DNA of 54,932 nucleotides from JBPOHE01 sp052035915 (GTDB lineage: Bacteria; Pseudomonadota; Gammaproteobacteria; Chromatiales; Chromatiaceae): contig JBPOHE010000074.1 of assembly GCA_052035915.1 (NCBI GenBank), forward strand, positions 1 through 54,932, written 5' to 3'. The translations under genes and the position numbers were made by a program. The notes beneath the pieces are model-generated. The model was not told where the DNA came from. It saw only the letters and a list, made by a program, of their open reading frames with translations, and ran no database searches. Of this stretch, positions 42,542 to 51,582 are shown piece by piece (position 1 is the first letter of the stretch; each line of letters begins with the position of its first letter).

Positions 42542-43840
42542 CAGGGCAATCGCATCAAAGCGCGAATGCCATAGTCGTTGACCGACAGTAGTAATCTTTT
42601 ATGGTCAATAGGTTACACCGGGGGCTGTTCACAGTGCCTTGATTTGTGTAGTTTCCTGTCTTTTTGGGGCGACTCGTGGAGACAGAGAAGCAGAGTGTTC
42701 AAAGCCAGCGGATGTCGTTGGCGGAAGCGTTTGCGGCAATTCCGGATCCTCGCGTGGCAGGGCGGTCGAAGCACAACCTGGTGGAGATGCTGGTGGTGAC
42801 GGTGTGCGGATTGATGTGCGGGGTGGACGACTTTGTCGGCATCGAGGCCTGGGCCAAAGAGCGCCTAGACTGGTTGCGGCGCTTCCTGAAGCTGGAGAAT
42901 GGCCTTCCGTCGCACGACACGTTGGGGCGGATGTTTGGCTTGTTGGATAGGCGGGCTGTGGAGAATAGCTTTCGTCGCTGGGTTGGTAGCGTACTGCCGG
43001 CCTTGGCGGAGGGGAGCGTGGTAGCGATTGACGGCAAGGCGAGCCGGCGTAGCCAGCTGACAGGCCAGCAGGCCTTGCACCTGGTCAGCGCGTTCGCCGC
43101 CGGGGCGGGGTTGGTGCTGGGGCAGGAAGCCTGTGCTGAGAAATCCAACGAACTGACGGCGATCCCGGTGCTGCTTGAATCGCTGATGCTCAAAGGTGTG
43201 ATCGTCACCATCGACGCCATGGGCACGCATAGCAACATTGCTCAGACGATCCGGGACAAGGAGGCGGATTACGTCCTGGCGGTGAAGGGCAACCAGCCCA
43301 AACTGGCTGAGTCGATCGCGACATTCTTCGAGATCGGACAAGCCGAAGGATGGAAGAACGTACGCCACAGCTACGTCGAGTCGGTCGAGAAGGATCATGG
43401 CCGGCTGGAAGTCAGGCGCTGCTGGGCTTTCAGCCACCTCGATTGCTTGGCCGATCCCGGGCAATGGCCCGACTTGAAGATGTTCGGCGTAATCGAGGCA
43501 GAGCGCACCATCAACGGTAAGACAAGTTGCGAGCGTCGCCTTTACATCGGCAGCCTTGCTCCTGACGCCACCACCCTCGCGAATGCGGTACGCGCCCATT
43601 GGGGCATCGAGAACCGCCTTCACTGGTGCCTTGATGTCGCACTGAACGACGACCAGATGCGGGCCCGCATCAACACTACCGGCGCGAATCTTGCCATCGT
43701 GCGTCGTCTCGTTCTCAATTTGCTCCGTCTCGATACCTCCCGTAAGGGCGGCATCCACACCCGCCGCATCTTGGCCGCGTCTTCTGATTCCTATCGCGCC
43801 AACCTCCTCGGGCTTACGTTACTTTGATGCGATTGCCCTG
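42542..43840 (+). mobile_element. ISAs1-family insertion sequence, complete
   Basis: The element is 1299 bp, bounded by perfect 19-bp inverted repeats: CAGGGCAATCGCATCAAAG at 42542-42560 and its complement at 43822-43840. It encodes one intact DDE transposase whose stop lies inside the right repeat. The immediate flanks (GGGCTGGCTT on the left, CCTGAAATCC on the right) show no matching 8-10 bp duplication, so it may be old, rearranged or the product of recombination between copies. It sits in the promoter-proximal region upstream of icd. Confidence 0.92.
42676..43827 (+). CDS. ISAs1-family transposase
   Basis: The frame is intact and gives 383 residues from the GTG at 42676 (a TTG four codons earlier and an ATG at 42712 are alternatives). 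The ISAs1 features are present: an N-terminal AEAFAAIPDPRVAGRSKHNL segment, then a DDE core with D in VVAIDGKASRR, D in VIVTIDAMGTH and E in WGIENRLHWCLDVALNDD. No frameshift or stop is seen, so the element could still be active. Codon use and GC are similar to neighbours by eye. Confidence 0.93.
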   Translation: METEKQSVQSQRMSLAEAFAAIPDPRVAGRSKHNLVEMLVVTVCGLMCGVDDFVGIEAWAKERLDWLRRFLKLENGLPSHDTLGRMFGLLDRRAVENSFRRWVGSVLPALAEGSVVAIDGKASRRSQLTGQQALHLVSAFAAGAGLVLGQEACAEKSNELTAIPVLLESLMLKGVIVTIDAMGTHSNIAQTIRDKEADYVLAVKGNQPKLAESIATFFEIGQAEGWKNVRHSYVESVEKDHGRLEVRRCWAFSHLDCLADPGQWPDLKMFGVIEAERTINGKTSCERRLYIGSLAPDATTLANAVRAHWGIENRLHWCLDVALNDDQMRARINTTGANLAIVRRLVLNLLRLDTSRKGGIHTRRILAASSDSYRANLLGLTLL

Positions 43841-43986
43841 CCTGAAATCCGGTGTCCGAATCCCTCCCCATCCATTTTGGTGAGAGAGGGCTTCTGGGTC
43901 TTTGTCCCCGCTGGAAAAGGAGGGGGGCTGGTTTTGGGCCCCGCCGCAGGACGGCTTGGTCAACGCCTTGCCGCCGCCGCCGGGAA

Positions 43987-44016
43987 CCCCCCTTGATCCT
44001 TCTGTATCAAGGGGGG
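43987..44016. terminator. Strong hairpin between transposase and convergent secreted-protein gene
   Basis: CCCCCCTTGAT (43987-43997) pairs perfectly with ATCAAGGGGGG (44006-44016), loop 8. It lies 25 bases beyond the stop of the minus-strand gene and outside the insertion sequence. No T run; a bidirectional terminator or stray palindromic repeat. Confidence 0.55.
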
Positions 44017-44041
44017 AAGCCAACTGATGGGGCAGTCTCGT

Positions 44042-45529
44042 TTAGGGGCTCGCCTCACCCGAGTTCGGGTCAAGCATGATGACAGAGGTGTCCACCGCCT
44101 CGAAATCGTTGCCGGTGACCACATCCAGTTCATGTAGCACATCATTGTTCCAGCGATCATCCGGCGCCCCGGAGACATACCAATCGGAGCCATTGTCGGC
44201 CAGAACGATGCCGTAAGTCTTCATGGCCTGAAGCAGAATCTGGGCCTGGGGTGAAAAGCCGGAGATGTCATAGGAGGCCTTGAGCCGAAAGCGTGCCCCC
44301 ATGGGCGGTGGATTGGTGCAGGACCCGCTCGTCGCCTGATGACGCGCCGGCCAGATGTAGCCCTTGGTGCAGTGTGAGGTAAAGCGCAGGGCATGATTGA
44401 TGGAGCCGGCCAGCACTTCGTCATAACGCGCCAGCCCCGGCAGCATCGGCAGACCGGCGGCGTCGGCGGAGGTCCAGGTCTCGGGTCGCAGGGCCTGGGA
44501 ATGGAGATCCCAGATCGCCCCCGAGCCCCCATACCACTGACCACCGCTGGAACTGAGGTCGTAGATTTCATAGAGATGGCAATCCCGGGTGTCGATGACG
44601 AGCAGATGATGATCGCTTCCCCATTCGATCAGCGGATTGGCGGGAATGGGGTAGGGGCCCGGGTCGGACTCGTCGTCATAATAGAAATTGACGTTGTAGT
44701 GGTTGACGCTGCCACCGTCCAGGATGTTGTAGGGGATGCCGATGGGAGCTCCGTCCCAGGTGCCGGAGCCGAAATCCATGTGAAAACCCTTGCCGCGTCC
44801 GATCGCATCGATCCAGGCGCTGGACTTGGCATGCACCGGCAGATCATCGATGGGCCGATTCCAATAATTATCGGCAGGAAAGACCGGGCAACCGCCAAGG
44901 GTGGGCGCTTCTCCATCCGGCGCTGCGGGCTCGGTATAGGTGAGGCTGATGGCTTCATAGTCCAACCTGGCGTCATAGGTGGCCGTGGCCGAGCGTAGCT
45001 GGAGCCGGATCTCGCCATTGGCACCGATGAAAGGGGCGCCGGTGGCCACATTGAAGCTCAGCAAGGTCCATCTGTTGGACAGGGCCGCGGCATTATCTCC
45101 GATCTTGGTCCAGGTTCGGTTTCCCCAGTGGTACAAGTACCAGGACCAGGCCTGCGAGGCCTTGGCCGGCCCATAATAATTGGCCTTGATCTGCATCTGA
45201 CCGACCCAGGCGGGCTGGATGGCGCTGGAGAGCCCATAGCTTCGGTAGCCTTTATAGACGGTGCCCGGAGTGGTGAAGGAGACATATCTCCCGGAGGTAT
45301 TCTGGGTCCCGCTCTGATCCATGACCACCAAGGCGCTCAAACTCCCGACCGTCCTGCCGGATTGACTACTCATGGCGGTAGGGGTGAGTGTGATCCAGAC
45401 CGGGTCGGCGCTCAGCGCCGGAAACCCAGGGAGGGTGGTGAGACACAGGATCAGCCAGCGGATACCGCATATCAATGGTCGGGGCCGGTTTCGAAACGCT
45501 TTCCGGCACCAAAGAGGATTCCAGCGCAT
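44042..45529 (-). CDS. Large secreted protein of unknown function
   Basis: From MRWNPLWCRKAFRNRPRPL the product has 495 residues with a long signal region (LICGIRWLILCLTTLPGFPALSA). AGGAG lies 7 bases before the ATG at 45529, which decides the start. The first 170 mature residues look like a beta-sandwich (YYGPAKASQAWSWYLYHWG). The second part begins FPADNYWNRPIDDLPVHAKSSAWI and has HMDFGSGTWDGAPIGIPYNIL, the hallmark of a domain common in secreted proteins of actinobacteria and proteobacteria whose function I do not know. Histidine and aspartate clusters (SDHHLLVIDTRDCHLYEIY) could form a catalytic or metal site. No neighbours explain its role. Confidence 0.72.
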   Translation of the reverse strand: MRWNPLWCRKAFRNRPRPLICGIRWLILCLTTLPGFPALSADPVWITLTPTAMSSQSGRTVGSLSALVVMDQSGTQNTSGRYVSFTTPGTVYKGYRSYGLSSAIQPAWVGQMQIKANYYGPAKASQAWSWYLYHWGNRTWTKIGDNAAALSNRWTLLSFNVATGAPFIGANGEIRLQLRSATATYDARLDYEAISLTYTEPAAPDGEAPTLGGCPVFPADNYWNRPIDDLPVHAKSSAWIDAIGRGKGFHMDFGSGTWDGAPIGIPYNILDGGSVNHYNVNFYYDDESDPGPYPIPANPLIEWGSDHHLLVIDTRDCHLYEIYDLSSSGGQWYGGSGAIWDLHSQALRPETWTSADAAGLPMLPGLARYDEVLAGSINHALRFTSHCTKGYIWPARHQATSGSCTNPPPMGARFRLKASYDISGFSPQAQILLQAMKTYGIVLADNGSDWYVSGAPDDRWNNDVLHELDVVTGNDFEAVDTSVIMLDPNSGEASP

Positions 45530-45914
45530 CTTCGTTCTCCTGCATCGGATTGTGGTCATGGAGGCGTAGCGAGATCGCAACGCAAAGAAAGAGATTACAG
45601 CCGGAGCCGAGGAATTCTGTGATCCTCCACCGATTCCCATCTTGTCAATAGGGAAAGCGTGAAGGTCTTCATGGATTGTCGCCGCCACAGCCCGGGGTCG
45701 GAGGAGCTGAAACAGCCATTCCCGCCGATAAAAATCCCCAGAGGGAACGGATAGTCTCCCCAACCTTGTCTTTGGCTGGCATAATTCTCCTTATGGGATC
45801 AGAAACATAGAATCCCAAGGTTAGTGAGACTTCGCCTGGAAGTTGTGACAACACCAGAGCCCTTTTTCCGGCCTGGATGGCGGTTCAGCTTCCTTTTTTA
45901 CCGAGAATAACGAT
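45530..45914. other. Divergent intergenic region
   Basis: 385 bases between the secreted-protein gene and the CBS-domain gene. No RNA or strong repeat recognised; promoters for both directions are expected but no box pair is convincing. Confidence 0.4.
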
Positions 45915-46424
45915 ATGTCCTGCACCGTAGCCGAGTTCGTCCGTGAGTCCTTGATCTTTTTGAATGAGAAAGTCTCGGTAGCCGAAGGGGTCAACCAAAT
46001 GGTGGAGCGCAATCTCGGTTCCGTCATCGTGACCCGGAACGAGGAGGTGATCGGGCTCTTCACCGAACAGGATCTGCTCAAGCGGGTGGTCGGCCACAAC
46101 CTGAACCCGGCCGAGGTCCCCCTGGGTGATATCTGCACCCGCCGTCTGGTCTCCATCCCCGCTGAGGCCAGCTGTCGGGAAGCGGTGTTGAAGATGCGTT
46201 CCAATAGTTGTCGCCGCCTCCTGGTATACCGGGGGGCGCGGTTTCTGGGGCTGATCGAACTCCAGGACGTGGCGCACGGCATCGCCAACGAGGGGGGGCG
46301 GAAAAACTGGTTGCCCAATCTCATCGTCGGCCTGACCCTGATGCTGGTGTTCGGGGTGATCATTCTCCTTATCTTCCAACTGCCAGAGATGCTCAACATC
46401 GCCAAACGGGTATCCGGTCCCTGA
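45915..46424 (+). CDS. CBS-pair protein with C-terminal membrane anchor
   Basis: The 169-residue protein has two CBS domains (about 14-62 and 72-125: VSVAEGVNQMVERNLGSVIVT..GLFTEQDLLKRV, and SIPAEASCREAVLKM..FLGLIELQDVA) and one C-terminal membrane helix (LIVGLTLMLVFGVIILLIF). CBS pairs bind adenine nucleotides and regulate attached or partner proteins. The anchor would place the CBS pair at the inner face of the membrane. It is followed 142 bases later by an HtpX-like protease gene on the same strand; a partnership is possible but not shown. Confidence 0.82.
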   Translation: MSCTVAEFVRESLIFLNEKVSVAEGVNQMVERNLGSVIVTRNEEVIGLFTEQDLLKRVVGHNLNPAEVPLGDICTRRLVSIPAEASCREAVLKMRSNSCRRLLVYRGARFLGLIELQDVAHGIANEGGRKNWLPNLIVGLTLMLVFGVIILLIFQLPEMLNIAKRVSGP

Positions 46425-46566
46425 GATCCTGGTGAACCCTCGACACCGCCGGCTCCGATCCGCAATGACCGGAAGCCAGGCGGGGAGGCCATCCTTCTTG
46501 TTCCGGCGGATGGAAACCGCGCTCAGCAATCCCATGTATTTACCCTGAAGACGCTATCCACCGCGC

Positions 46567-47550
46567 ATGAGCCAAACCATGGATCGCCAACGCCTTCTCG
46601 GCCAGAAACTCCAGAACGCCCTGCAATCGCTCCTGCTCATCCTGCTCATGGGAGGGGTGTTGGGTTATCTCGCCTGGCTGATCGGTGGCCTCTGGTTCAG
46701 CTTCTTCGCCCTGCTGGGGGTGATCATTCTCTATAGCTTCACCCCCCGCTTCTCGCCGGGACTGGTGATGCGACTCTATCGGCTATCACCCATCTCACCC
46801 CGGGCCGCCCCCGAACTCCATGGCATCACCGAGGCCCTGGCCCGGCGCGCCGGGCTCGACGCCGTGCCGCGTCTGTTCTATGTCCCCAGCGATGTGATGA
46901 ATGCCTTTGCCGTCGGTGGCCGGGACAATGCCATGATTGCTCTTTCCGACGGCCTGCTGCGGCGGCTTTCGCTGGTGGAGACCGCCGGGGTGCTGGCCCA
47001 TGAGATGAGCCATATCGCCCATGACGACATCCGTGTCATGGGTTTTGCCGACCTGCTCGATCGCTTCACCCGGCTCCTGTCCCTGACCGGCCAGGTGCTC
47101 CTGTTCATCAATCTGCCCCTGCTTCTGTTTACCCAGTATGGGATCAATTGGTTCGCCATCGGCATTCTGATCCTGGCGCCGACCCTCACCGCCCTGGGTC
47201 AGCTCGCCCTCTCCCGCTCTCGGGAGTATCACGCGGACCTGGCGGCCGCTCAGCTTCTGGGGGAGCCCAAACCCCTGGCCAGCGCCCTGGCGAAGATCGA
47301 GCGCTATCAGGGACGGGTGTTTGAACAATGGCTCGGTCCGGGACAGCGGCTGCCGGATCCATCCCTGTTGCGCACCCATCCGCCGACGGAGGAGCGCATC
47401 CGTCGGCTGCTCACCCTGGAGCCGCCGGCGGATCGCTGGGGCCAGCCACTCCCCGCCCATCTGCCCCTGGCCCAACGCCCCGTCCCCGGAGTGGTGTTGG
47501 CGGTGCGTCCACTCTGGCCGCGCTGGCATATCAACGGCACCTGGTACTGA
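46567..47550 (+). CDS. M48-family membrane zinc protease (HtpX-like)
   Basis: The 327-residue protein has two N-terminal helices (about 20-56), the zinc site HEMSH (residues 145-149), two further helices (about 165-210) and the third ligand glutamate E220 in SRSREYHADLAAA. This is the HtpX/M48B plan for quality control of inner-membrane proteins. The C-terminal 90 residues (THPPTEERIRRLL, then a proline-rich tail) extend beyond HtpX of E. coli by about 30 residues. The preceding ATG context is weak. It ends 87 bases before repeat copy 6. Confidence 0.88.
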   Translation: MSQTMDRQRLLGQKLQNALQSLLLILLMGGVLGYLAWLIGGLWFSFFALLGVIILYSFTPRFSPGLVMRLYRLSPISPRAAPELHGITEALARRAGLDAVPRLFYVPSDVMNAFAVGGRDNAMIALSDGLLRRLSLVETAGVLAHEMSHIAHDDIRVMGFADLLDRFTRLLSLTGQVLLFINLPLLLFTQYGINWFAIGILILAPTLTALGQLALSRSREYHADLAAAQLLGEPKPLASALAKIERYQGRVFEQWLGPGQRLPDPSLLRTHPPTEERIRRLLTLEPPADRWGQPLPAHLPLAQRPVPGVVLAVRPLWPRWHINGTWY

Positions 47551-47637
47551 TTCGGTTTGCCAGGGGTTGGGCGCGGTGCCGACCCCGAATCCACCGCGGA
47601 GACCAGGGCCCAACAGGAATGGGTGGGTGCTCCGGGC

Positions 47638-47758
47638 TTCCGGGCATCGATGGAAATTGGCCTGTTTTTGTTCTTATTTCGAGAACAATAGTATCATTTA
47701 AGAGTTATTGTTCTCCTGTGGAGAACGAAAAACCGGGCACAAACGCCCAGGCCCGGAG
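47638..47758 (+). repeat. GTTCTC double-palindrome element, copy 6
   Basis: Ends TTCCGGGC (47638-47645) and GGCCCGGAG (47750-47758). Inner palindromes are at 47670-47686 (GTTCTT-ATTTC-GAGAAC) and 47710-47726 (GTTCTC-CTGTG-GAGAAC), 40 bp start to start. It lies between convergent genes. The left flank 47571-47637 resembles that of copy 3. Confidence 0.9.
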
Positions 47759-47890
47759 GCGCGGTAGACTGGGTAAAGCTTGATCTAACAACCTATCGAA
47801 CCGACCGGCGTCCACGCCGGACGGCTGGAGAGAAGGGCGGGCCAGCTTGGCTTGCCGATTGGGGCTGGCGCGCCAGCCCCAGGCGTGGCC

Positions 47891-50155
47891 TCAATTCCGT
47901 CTGGGACTGATCAGGGAAGCCAGCCCCTTGGTCTCCAGGACCGCGTTCAAGAGGCTGCGTACCCCGGCGACGTCTTCATAGGCCATGGCCATGCGCACCA
48001 GTTCCCTGGCTTCGGGCATGGTGAATTGACGGATCACCCGCTTGACCCGCGACAGACTGCCCAGGCTCATGCTCAGGCTGGTGATCCCCATCCCCAACAG
48101 CAGCACCACGGCGCAGGGGCTGCCGGCCAGCTCGCCGCAGACGCTGACCTCCCGGTCGTAGACCCGGGCCGCCTCCACCACCTGATGCACCGCCCGCAAC
48201 ACCGCCGGGTGCATATCGTCGAACAGATCCGCCACGTGGGGGTTGTTGCGATCCACGGCGAGCAGGTATTGGGTGAGATCGTTGGTGCCGATGGAGAGAA
48301 AATCCACCCGCGAGGCCAGCGCCTCGGCCTGATAGACCGCCGCCGGTACCTCCACCATCACCCCCAGGGGGGGCATCTGGATCCGGTAGCCTTCCTCCCG
48401 GATCTCCTCGAAGGCCTGGTGGATCAACAGCAGGGCCTCTTCCACCTCGCGCACCGTGCTGATCATGGGCAGCAGCAGGCGCAGGTTGCCGTGACCGGAC
48501 GAGGCCCGCAGCATGGCGCGCACCTGGCCGAGAAAGATCTCGGGATGGGCCAGCGAGATGCGGATGCCGCGCCAGCCCAGGAAGGGGTTGGTCTCCTCGA
48601 CGGGAAAGTAGGGCAGGGGCTTGTCTCCGCCCACATCCAGGGTTCGCATGGTGACCGGTCTGGGGGCGAAGGCCGCCAACACCCGTTCGTAGCTGGCGGT
48701 CTGGACGCTTTCCCCGGGAAAGGCGTCGCGCACCATGAAGGGGAACTCGGTGCGGTACAAACCCACCCCGGCGACATTTTCGATCTCCGCCAGATTGGTC
48801 TCCAGCACCAGTCCGGTGTTGAGATAGAGCGATACGGGCACCCCGTCCGCGGTGCAGCAGGGAAGGGAACGTTCGGACAGCAGCTCGGCGGAGAGGGCGC
48901 GGTCCGCCGCCGCCACCTGCTCATATTCGGCACAGATGGAGGGGGCCGGGGAGACATAGACCCGCCCGCGATAGCCGTCGATGATGACGTCCCGCCCATC
49001 CATGCGCCCGACCGGGAGGTCGGTCACCCCCATCACCGCCGGTACCCCTATCGCCCGCGCCAGTATGGCCACATGGGAAGAGCTGGAGCCTTTGGCGGAA
49101 ATGATCCCGGCCAGACGTTCCCGTGGCACCTCGGCCAGTTGGATGGCGCTGACTTCCTCACCGACCAGGATGCTATGCTCGGGATAGGTCAGGGGTTGGG
49201 CCACCCGGTTCTCCAGATGCATGAGGATTCGGGTCCCCAGATCCCGCACATCCGAGCCGCGCTCCCGCAGGTAAGGGTCCTCCATGGCATCGAAGACCTG
49301 GGCGTGTTCCTCGATGACCTGACGCAGTGCCCCCGGGGCCCAGTTGCCGGCGTGGATCAGTTCGACCGTGCGATCGACCAGGGTCTCGCTGTCCAGCATC
49401 ATCAACCAGGCATCGAAAAGGGCGCGGTCCTCGGCCTGCAAGGTGCTCTGCATCCGCTCCGTCAGGGCCTTGAGTTCATCCACCGCGCTGAGGATGGCGG
49501 CGCGGAACAGGGCCTCGTCCGCCACCGGGTCGATGGTCGGGCGATCCGGCACCGCCTCCAGATCGGCCGCCGGATAGACCACGACCGCGATCCCCAGGCC
49601 CACCCCGGAGGAACCCGGACGCCCTTCGAGATACCGGGATGGCAGCGAAGACCCGGGCAAGGCCCCCAATTCCCCGCTGGCCCGGGCATGGGTGATGGCG
49701 CCGGCAAGCTGGGCGGCGAGGGTAAAGAGAAAGGTCACTTCGTCATCGTCGAAACTACGGGGCTCATGTTGCCTGGCGACCAATACGCCCAGCACGCGGC
49801 GATTCTGAATGATGGGGACGCCGATGAATCCCCGAAAGGCCTTCTCGCCCGTGTCCGGGATGAACAGATACCTGGGATGCTGGTGGGCGTCCGGCAGATT
49901 GACGGGTTCGGCCCGCTCGCATACCAGACCGATCAGTCCCTTGGACTGGGGTAAGCGGACCTTGCCGACGGCTTCCCGGCGCAGACCATCGGTGGCCGCC
50001 AAGACATGCTCGCCGGTGTCCATGTCGGTGAGATAGATCGAACAGGCATCGGCGCCGATGGCTTGTTTGACATCTTGGACGATGATGGCCAGGGCGCTCT
50101 GGAGATCGGGGGCATCGGTCACCTCCTGAACGATGCGATGTAGGACATTCAGCAT
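47891..50155 (-). CDS. ptsP: PEP-protein phosphotransferase PtsP (EI-Ntr)
   Basis: The 754-residue protein has an N-terminal GAF domain (MLNVLHRIVQEV to about 165), then an enzyme I body: phosphohistidine in SSSSHVAILARAIGVP (His361) and the PEP-binding barrel with LPMISTVREVEEA and a C-terminal SVCGELAGSPC. It starts the nitrogen phosphotransfer chain PtsP-NPr-EIIA-Ntr. The start at 50155 matches family starts; an ATG nine bases earlier is possible. It follows rppH by 68 bases, a linkage seen in many gammaproteobacteria. Confidence 0.94.
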   Translation of the reverse strand: MLNVLHRIVQEVTDAPDLQSALAIIVQDVKQAIGADACSIYLTDMDTGEHVLAATDGLRREAVGKVRLPQSKGLIGLVCERAEPVNLPDAHQHPRYLFIPDTGEKAFRGFIGVPIIQNRRVLGVLVARQHEPRSFDDDEVTFLFTLAAQLAGAITHARASGELGALPGSSLPSRYLEGRPGSSGVGLGIAVVVYPAADLEAVPDRPTIDPVADEALFRAAILSAVDELKALTERMQSTLQAEDRALFDAWLMMLDSETLVDRTVELIHAGNWAPGALRQVIEEHAQVFDAMEDPYLRERGSDVRDLGTRILMHLENRVAQPLTYPEHSILVGEEVSAIQLAEVPRERLAGIISAKGSSSSHVAILARAIGVPAVMGVTDLPVGRMDGRDVIIDGYRGRVYVSPAPSICAEYEQVAAADRALSAELLSERSLPCCTADGVPVSLYLNTGLVLETNLAEIENVAGVGLYRTEFPFMVRDAFPGESVQTASYERVLAAFAPRPVTMRTLDVGGDKPLPYFPVEETNPFLGWRGIRISLAHPEIFLGQVRAMLRASSGHGNLRLLLPMISTVREVEEALLLIHQAFEEIREEGYRIQMPPLGVMVEVPAAVYQAEALASRVDFLSIGTNDLTQYLLAVDRNNPHVADLFDDMHPAVLRAVHQVVEAARVYDREVSVCGELAGSPCAVVLLLGMGITSLSMSLGSLSRVKRVIRQFTMPEARELVRMAMAYEDVAGVRSLLNAVLETKGLASLISPRRN

Positions 50156-50223
50156 GAGACTCATCCGACTTTACCCATGGCCTGTGGGGGCCGATACCGG
50201 AAACATGGCGGTGGGACATCCCT

Positions 50224-50751
50224 TCAACGTCGATTCTGCCGTAAATAGTTCGTATGCGAGCGTTGGGGTGGCGTGCCTTCAGGATACAGCAAGGGGGCCA
50301 ATTCCTTCAGCGCCAGGGTATAGACCCGCCGCTTGAAATACACCACCTCCCGTACCGGTTGCCAGTATTTCACCCAACGCCAGGTATCGAATTCCGGCCG
50401 CGGGGTCGCGTTGAGACAGACATCCGCCTCCGGGCATCGGATGCGCAGCAGATACCAGATCTGTTTCTGCCCGATACAGAGCGGTTCGCAGTGATGACGG
50501 ATGAAACGCTTGGGTAGACGATAATGCAACCAGCTTTTGGTGTAGCCTAATAACTCCACTTGATGGGGTTTGAGACCCACTTCTTCCTCGAGTTCCCGGA
50601 ACATGGCTTCTTCCGGGGTCTCGCTGGTGTTGATGCCTCCTTGCGGGAACTGCCAGGCGTCCTGCCCGACGCGCCGCCCCCAAAAGAGGCGGTTGTAGAC
50701 ATTGCAGAGGACAATGCCGACGTTCTCTCGGAACCCTTCCGCATCGATCAA
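50224..50751 (-). CDS. rppH: RNA pyrophosphohydrolase RppH
   Basis: The 175-residue Nudix hydrolase begins MIDAEGFRENVGIVLCN, typical of RppH, and has the Nudix box GG-x5-E-x7-REL-x-EEVG in GGINTSETPEEAMFRELEEEVGL (residues 38-60). It removes pyrophosphate from the 5' end of mRNAs and opens them to RNase E decay. The length and the WLHYRLPKRF segment match the family. It is the first gene of a pair with ptsP. Confidence 0.95.
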   Translation of the reverse strand: MIDAEGFRENVGIVLCNVYNRLFWGRRVGQDAWQFPQGGINTSETPEEAMFRELEEEVGLKPHQVELLGYTKSWLHYRLPKRFIRHHCEPLCIGQKQIWYLLRIRCPEADVCLNATPRPEFDTWRWVKYWQPVREVVYFKRRVYTLALKELAPLLYPEGTPPQRSHTNYLRQNRR

Positions 50752-50919
50752 GGTAATTTTCCTGAAATATCAACGATTACTCTCGATTTTCCATGATCCT
50801 GGGCGTTCCGGCAACCGGGGTGATCATTAGCTATTTCTAATCATTAATATGCCTTATAGTTATGGGCGCTTATCTCTTTCCACCCAGCCACGGATGGCTC
50901 TTCACCTGGCGTCCATACC

Positions 50920-51576
50920 ATGCCCGTTGCGCTCTTCGATCTGGACAACACCCTGCTGGCGGGAGATTCCGACTATCTCTGGGGGGTGTTCCTCGGCGAA
51001 CTCGGGGTCGTCGATCCACAAGTCTATGCCCGGGAAAACGAACGCTTCTATCGCGAATACAAGGAAGGTCGTCTCGACATCATGGAATTTCTCCACTTCG
51101 CCCTGCGTCCCCTTAAAGAGCATCCCCTGGAGCAACTCCTGCATTGGCGAGCGGGTTTCCTGCGGGAGAAGATCGACCCCATCATCCTCCCGGCGGCGCG
51201 GCGTCTCGTCGATAGCCACCGCCGGAGGGGGGATCGGCTGGTGATCATCACCGCCACCAATGCCTTCGTCACCGCCCCCATCGCCGAACGTCTGGGCGTG
51301 CCCCACCTGATTGCCACCGAACCTGAGCTCGTGGACGGCCGCTATACCGGTGGCATCAAGGGCATTCCTTGTTTTCGCGCAGGCAAGGTGGAACGTCTAC
51401 ATGTCTGGCTCAAGGAAGCGGGCGAGAACCTCGAGGGCAGCACCTGTTACAGCGATTCCCACAACGATCTCCCGCTACTCGGCCTGGTGGATCACCCAGT
51501 GGCGGTGGACCCCGACCCCCAGCTGGGGCGGCATGCCGCTCACCACGGCTGGCCGATCATCAGCCTGCGCGCCTGA
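50920..51576 (+). CDS. HAD subfamily IB phosphatase (SerB-like)
   Basis: The 218-residue protein has HAD motif I FDLDNTLLAGDSD, motif II ITATNAF, lysine in RAGKVERL and motif IV YSDSHNDLPLL, as in subfamily IB proteins related to phosphoserine phosphatase. The all-helical cap lies between motifs I and II. The substrate may be phosphoserine or another phosphomonoester; the SerB-specific cap residues are not clear to me. The gene is divergent from rppH and is followed 6 bases later by a BtuC-like permease, so it may be co-transcribed with the transporter. Confidence 0.86.
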   Translation: MPVALFDLDNTLLAGDSDYLWGVFLGELGVVDPQVYARENERFYREYKEGRLDIMEFLHFALRPLKEHPLEQLLHWRAGFLREKIDPIILPAARRLVDSHRRRGDRLVIITATNAFVTAPIAERLGVPHLIATEPELVDGRYTGGIKGIPCFRAGKVERLHVWLKEAGENLEGSTCYSDSHNDLPLLGLVDHPVAVDPDPQLGRHAAHHGWPIISLRA

Positions 51577-51582
51577 AGAACG

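Noticed and set aside
47852..49954. A 700-codon open frame on the plus strand
   Set aside because: It is the antisense of ptsP and has the same low-complexity His/Gly/Gln composition without family likeness.
50832..50860. TATAGT as a -10 box before the HAD-IB gene
   Set aside because: No acceptable -35 at 16-18 bases; too weak to list as a feature.
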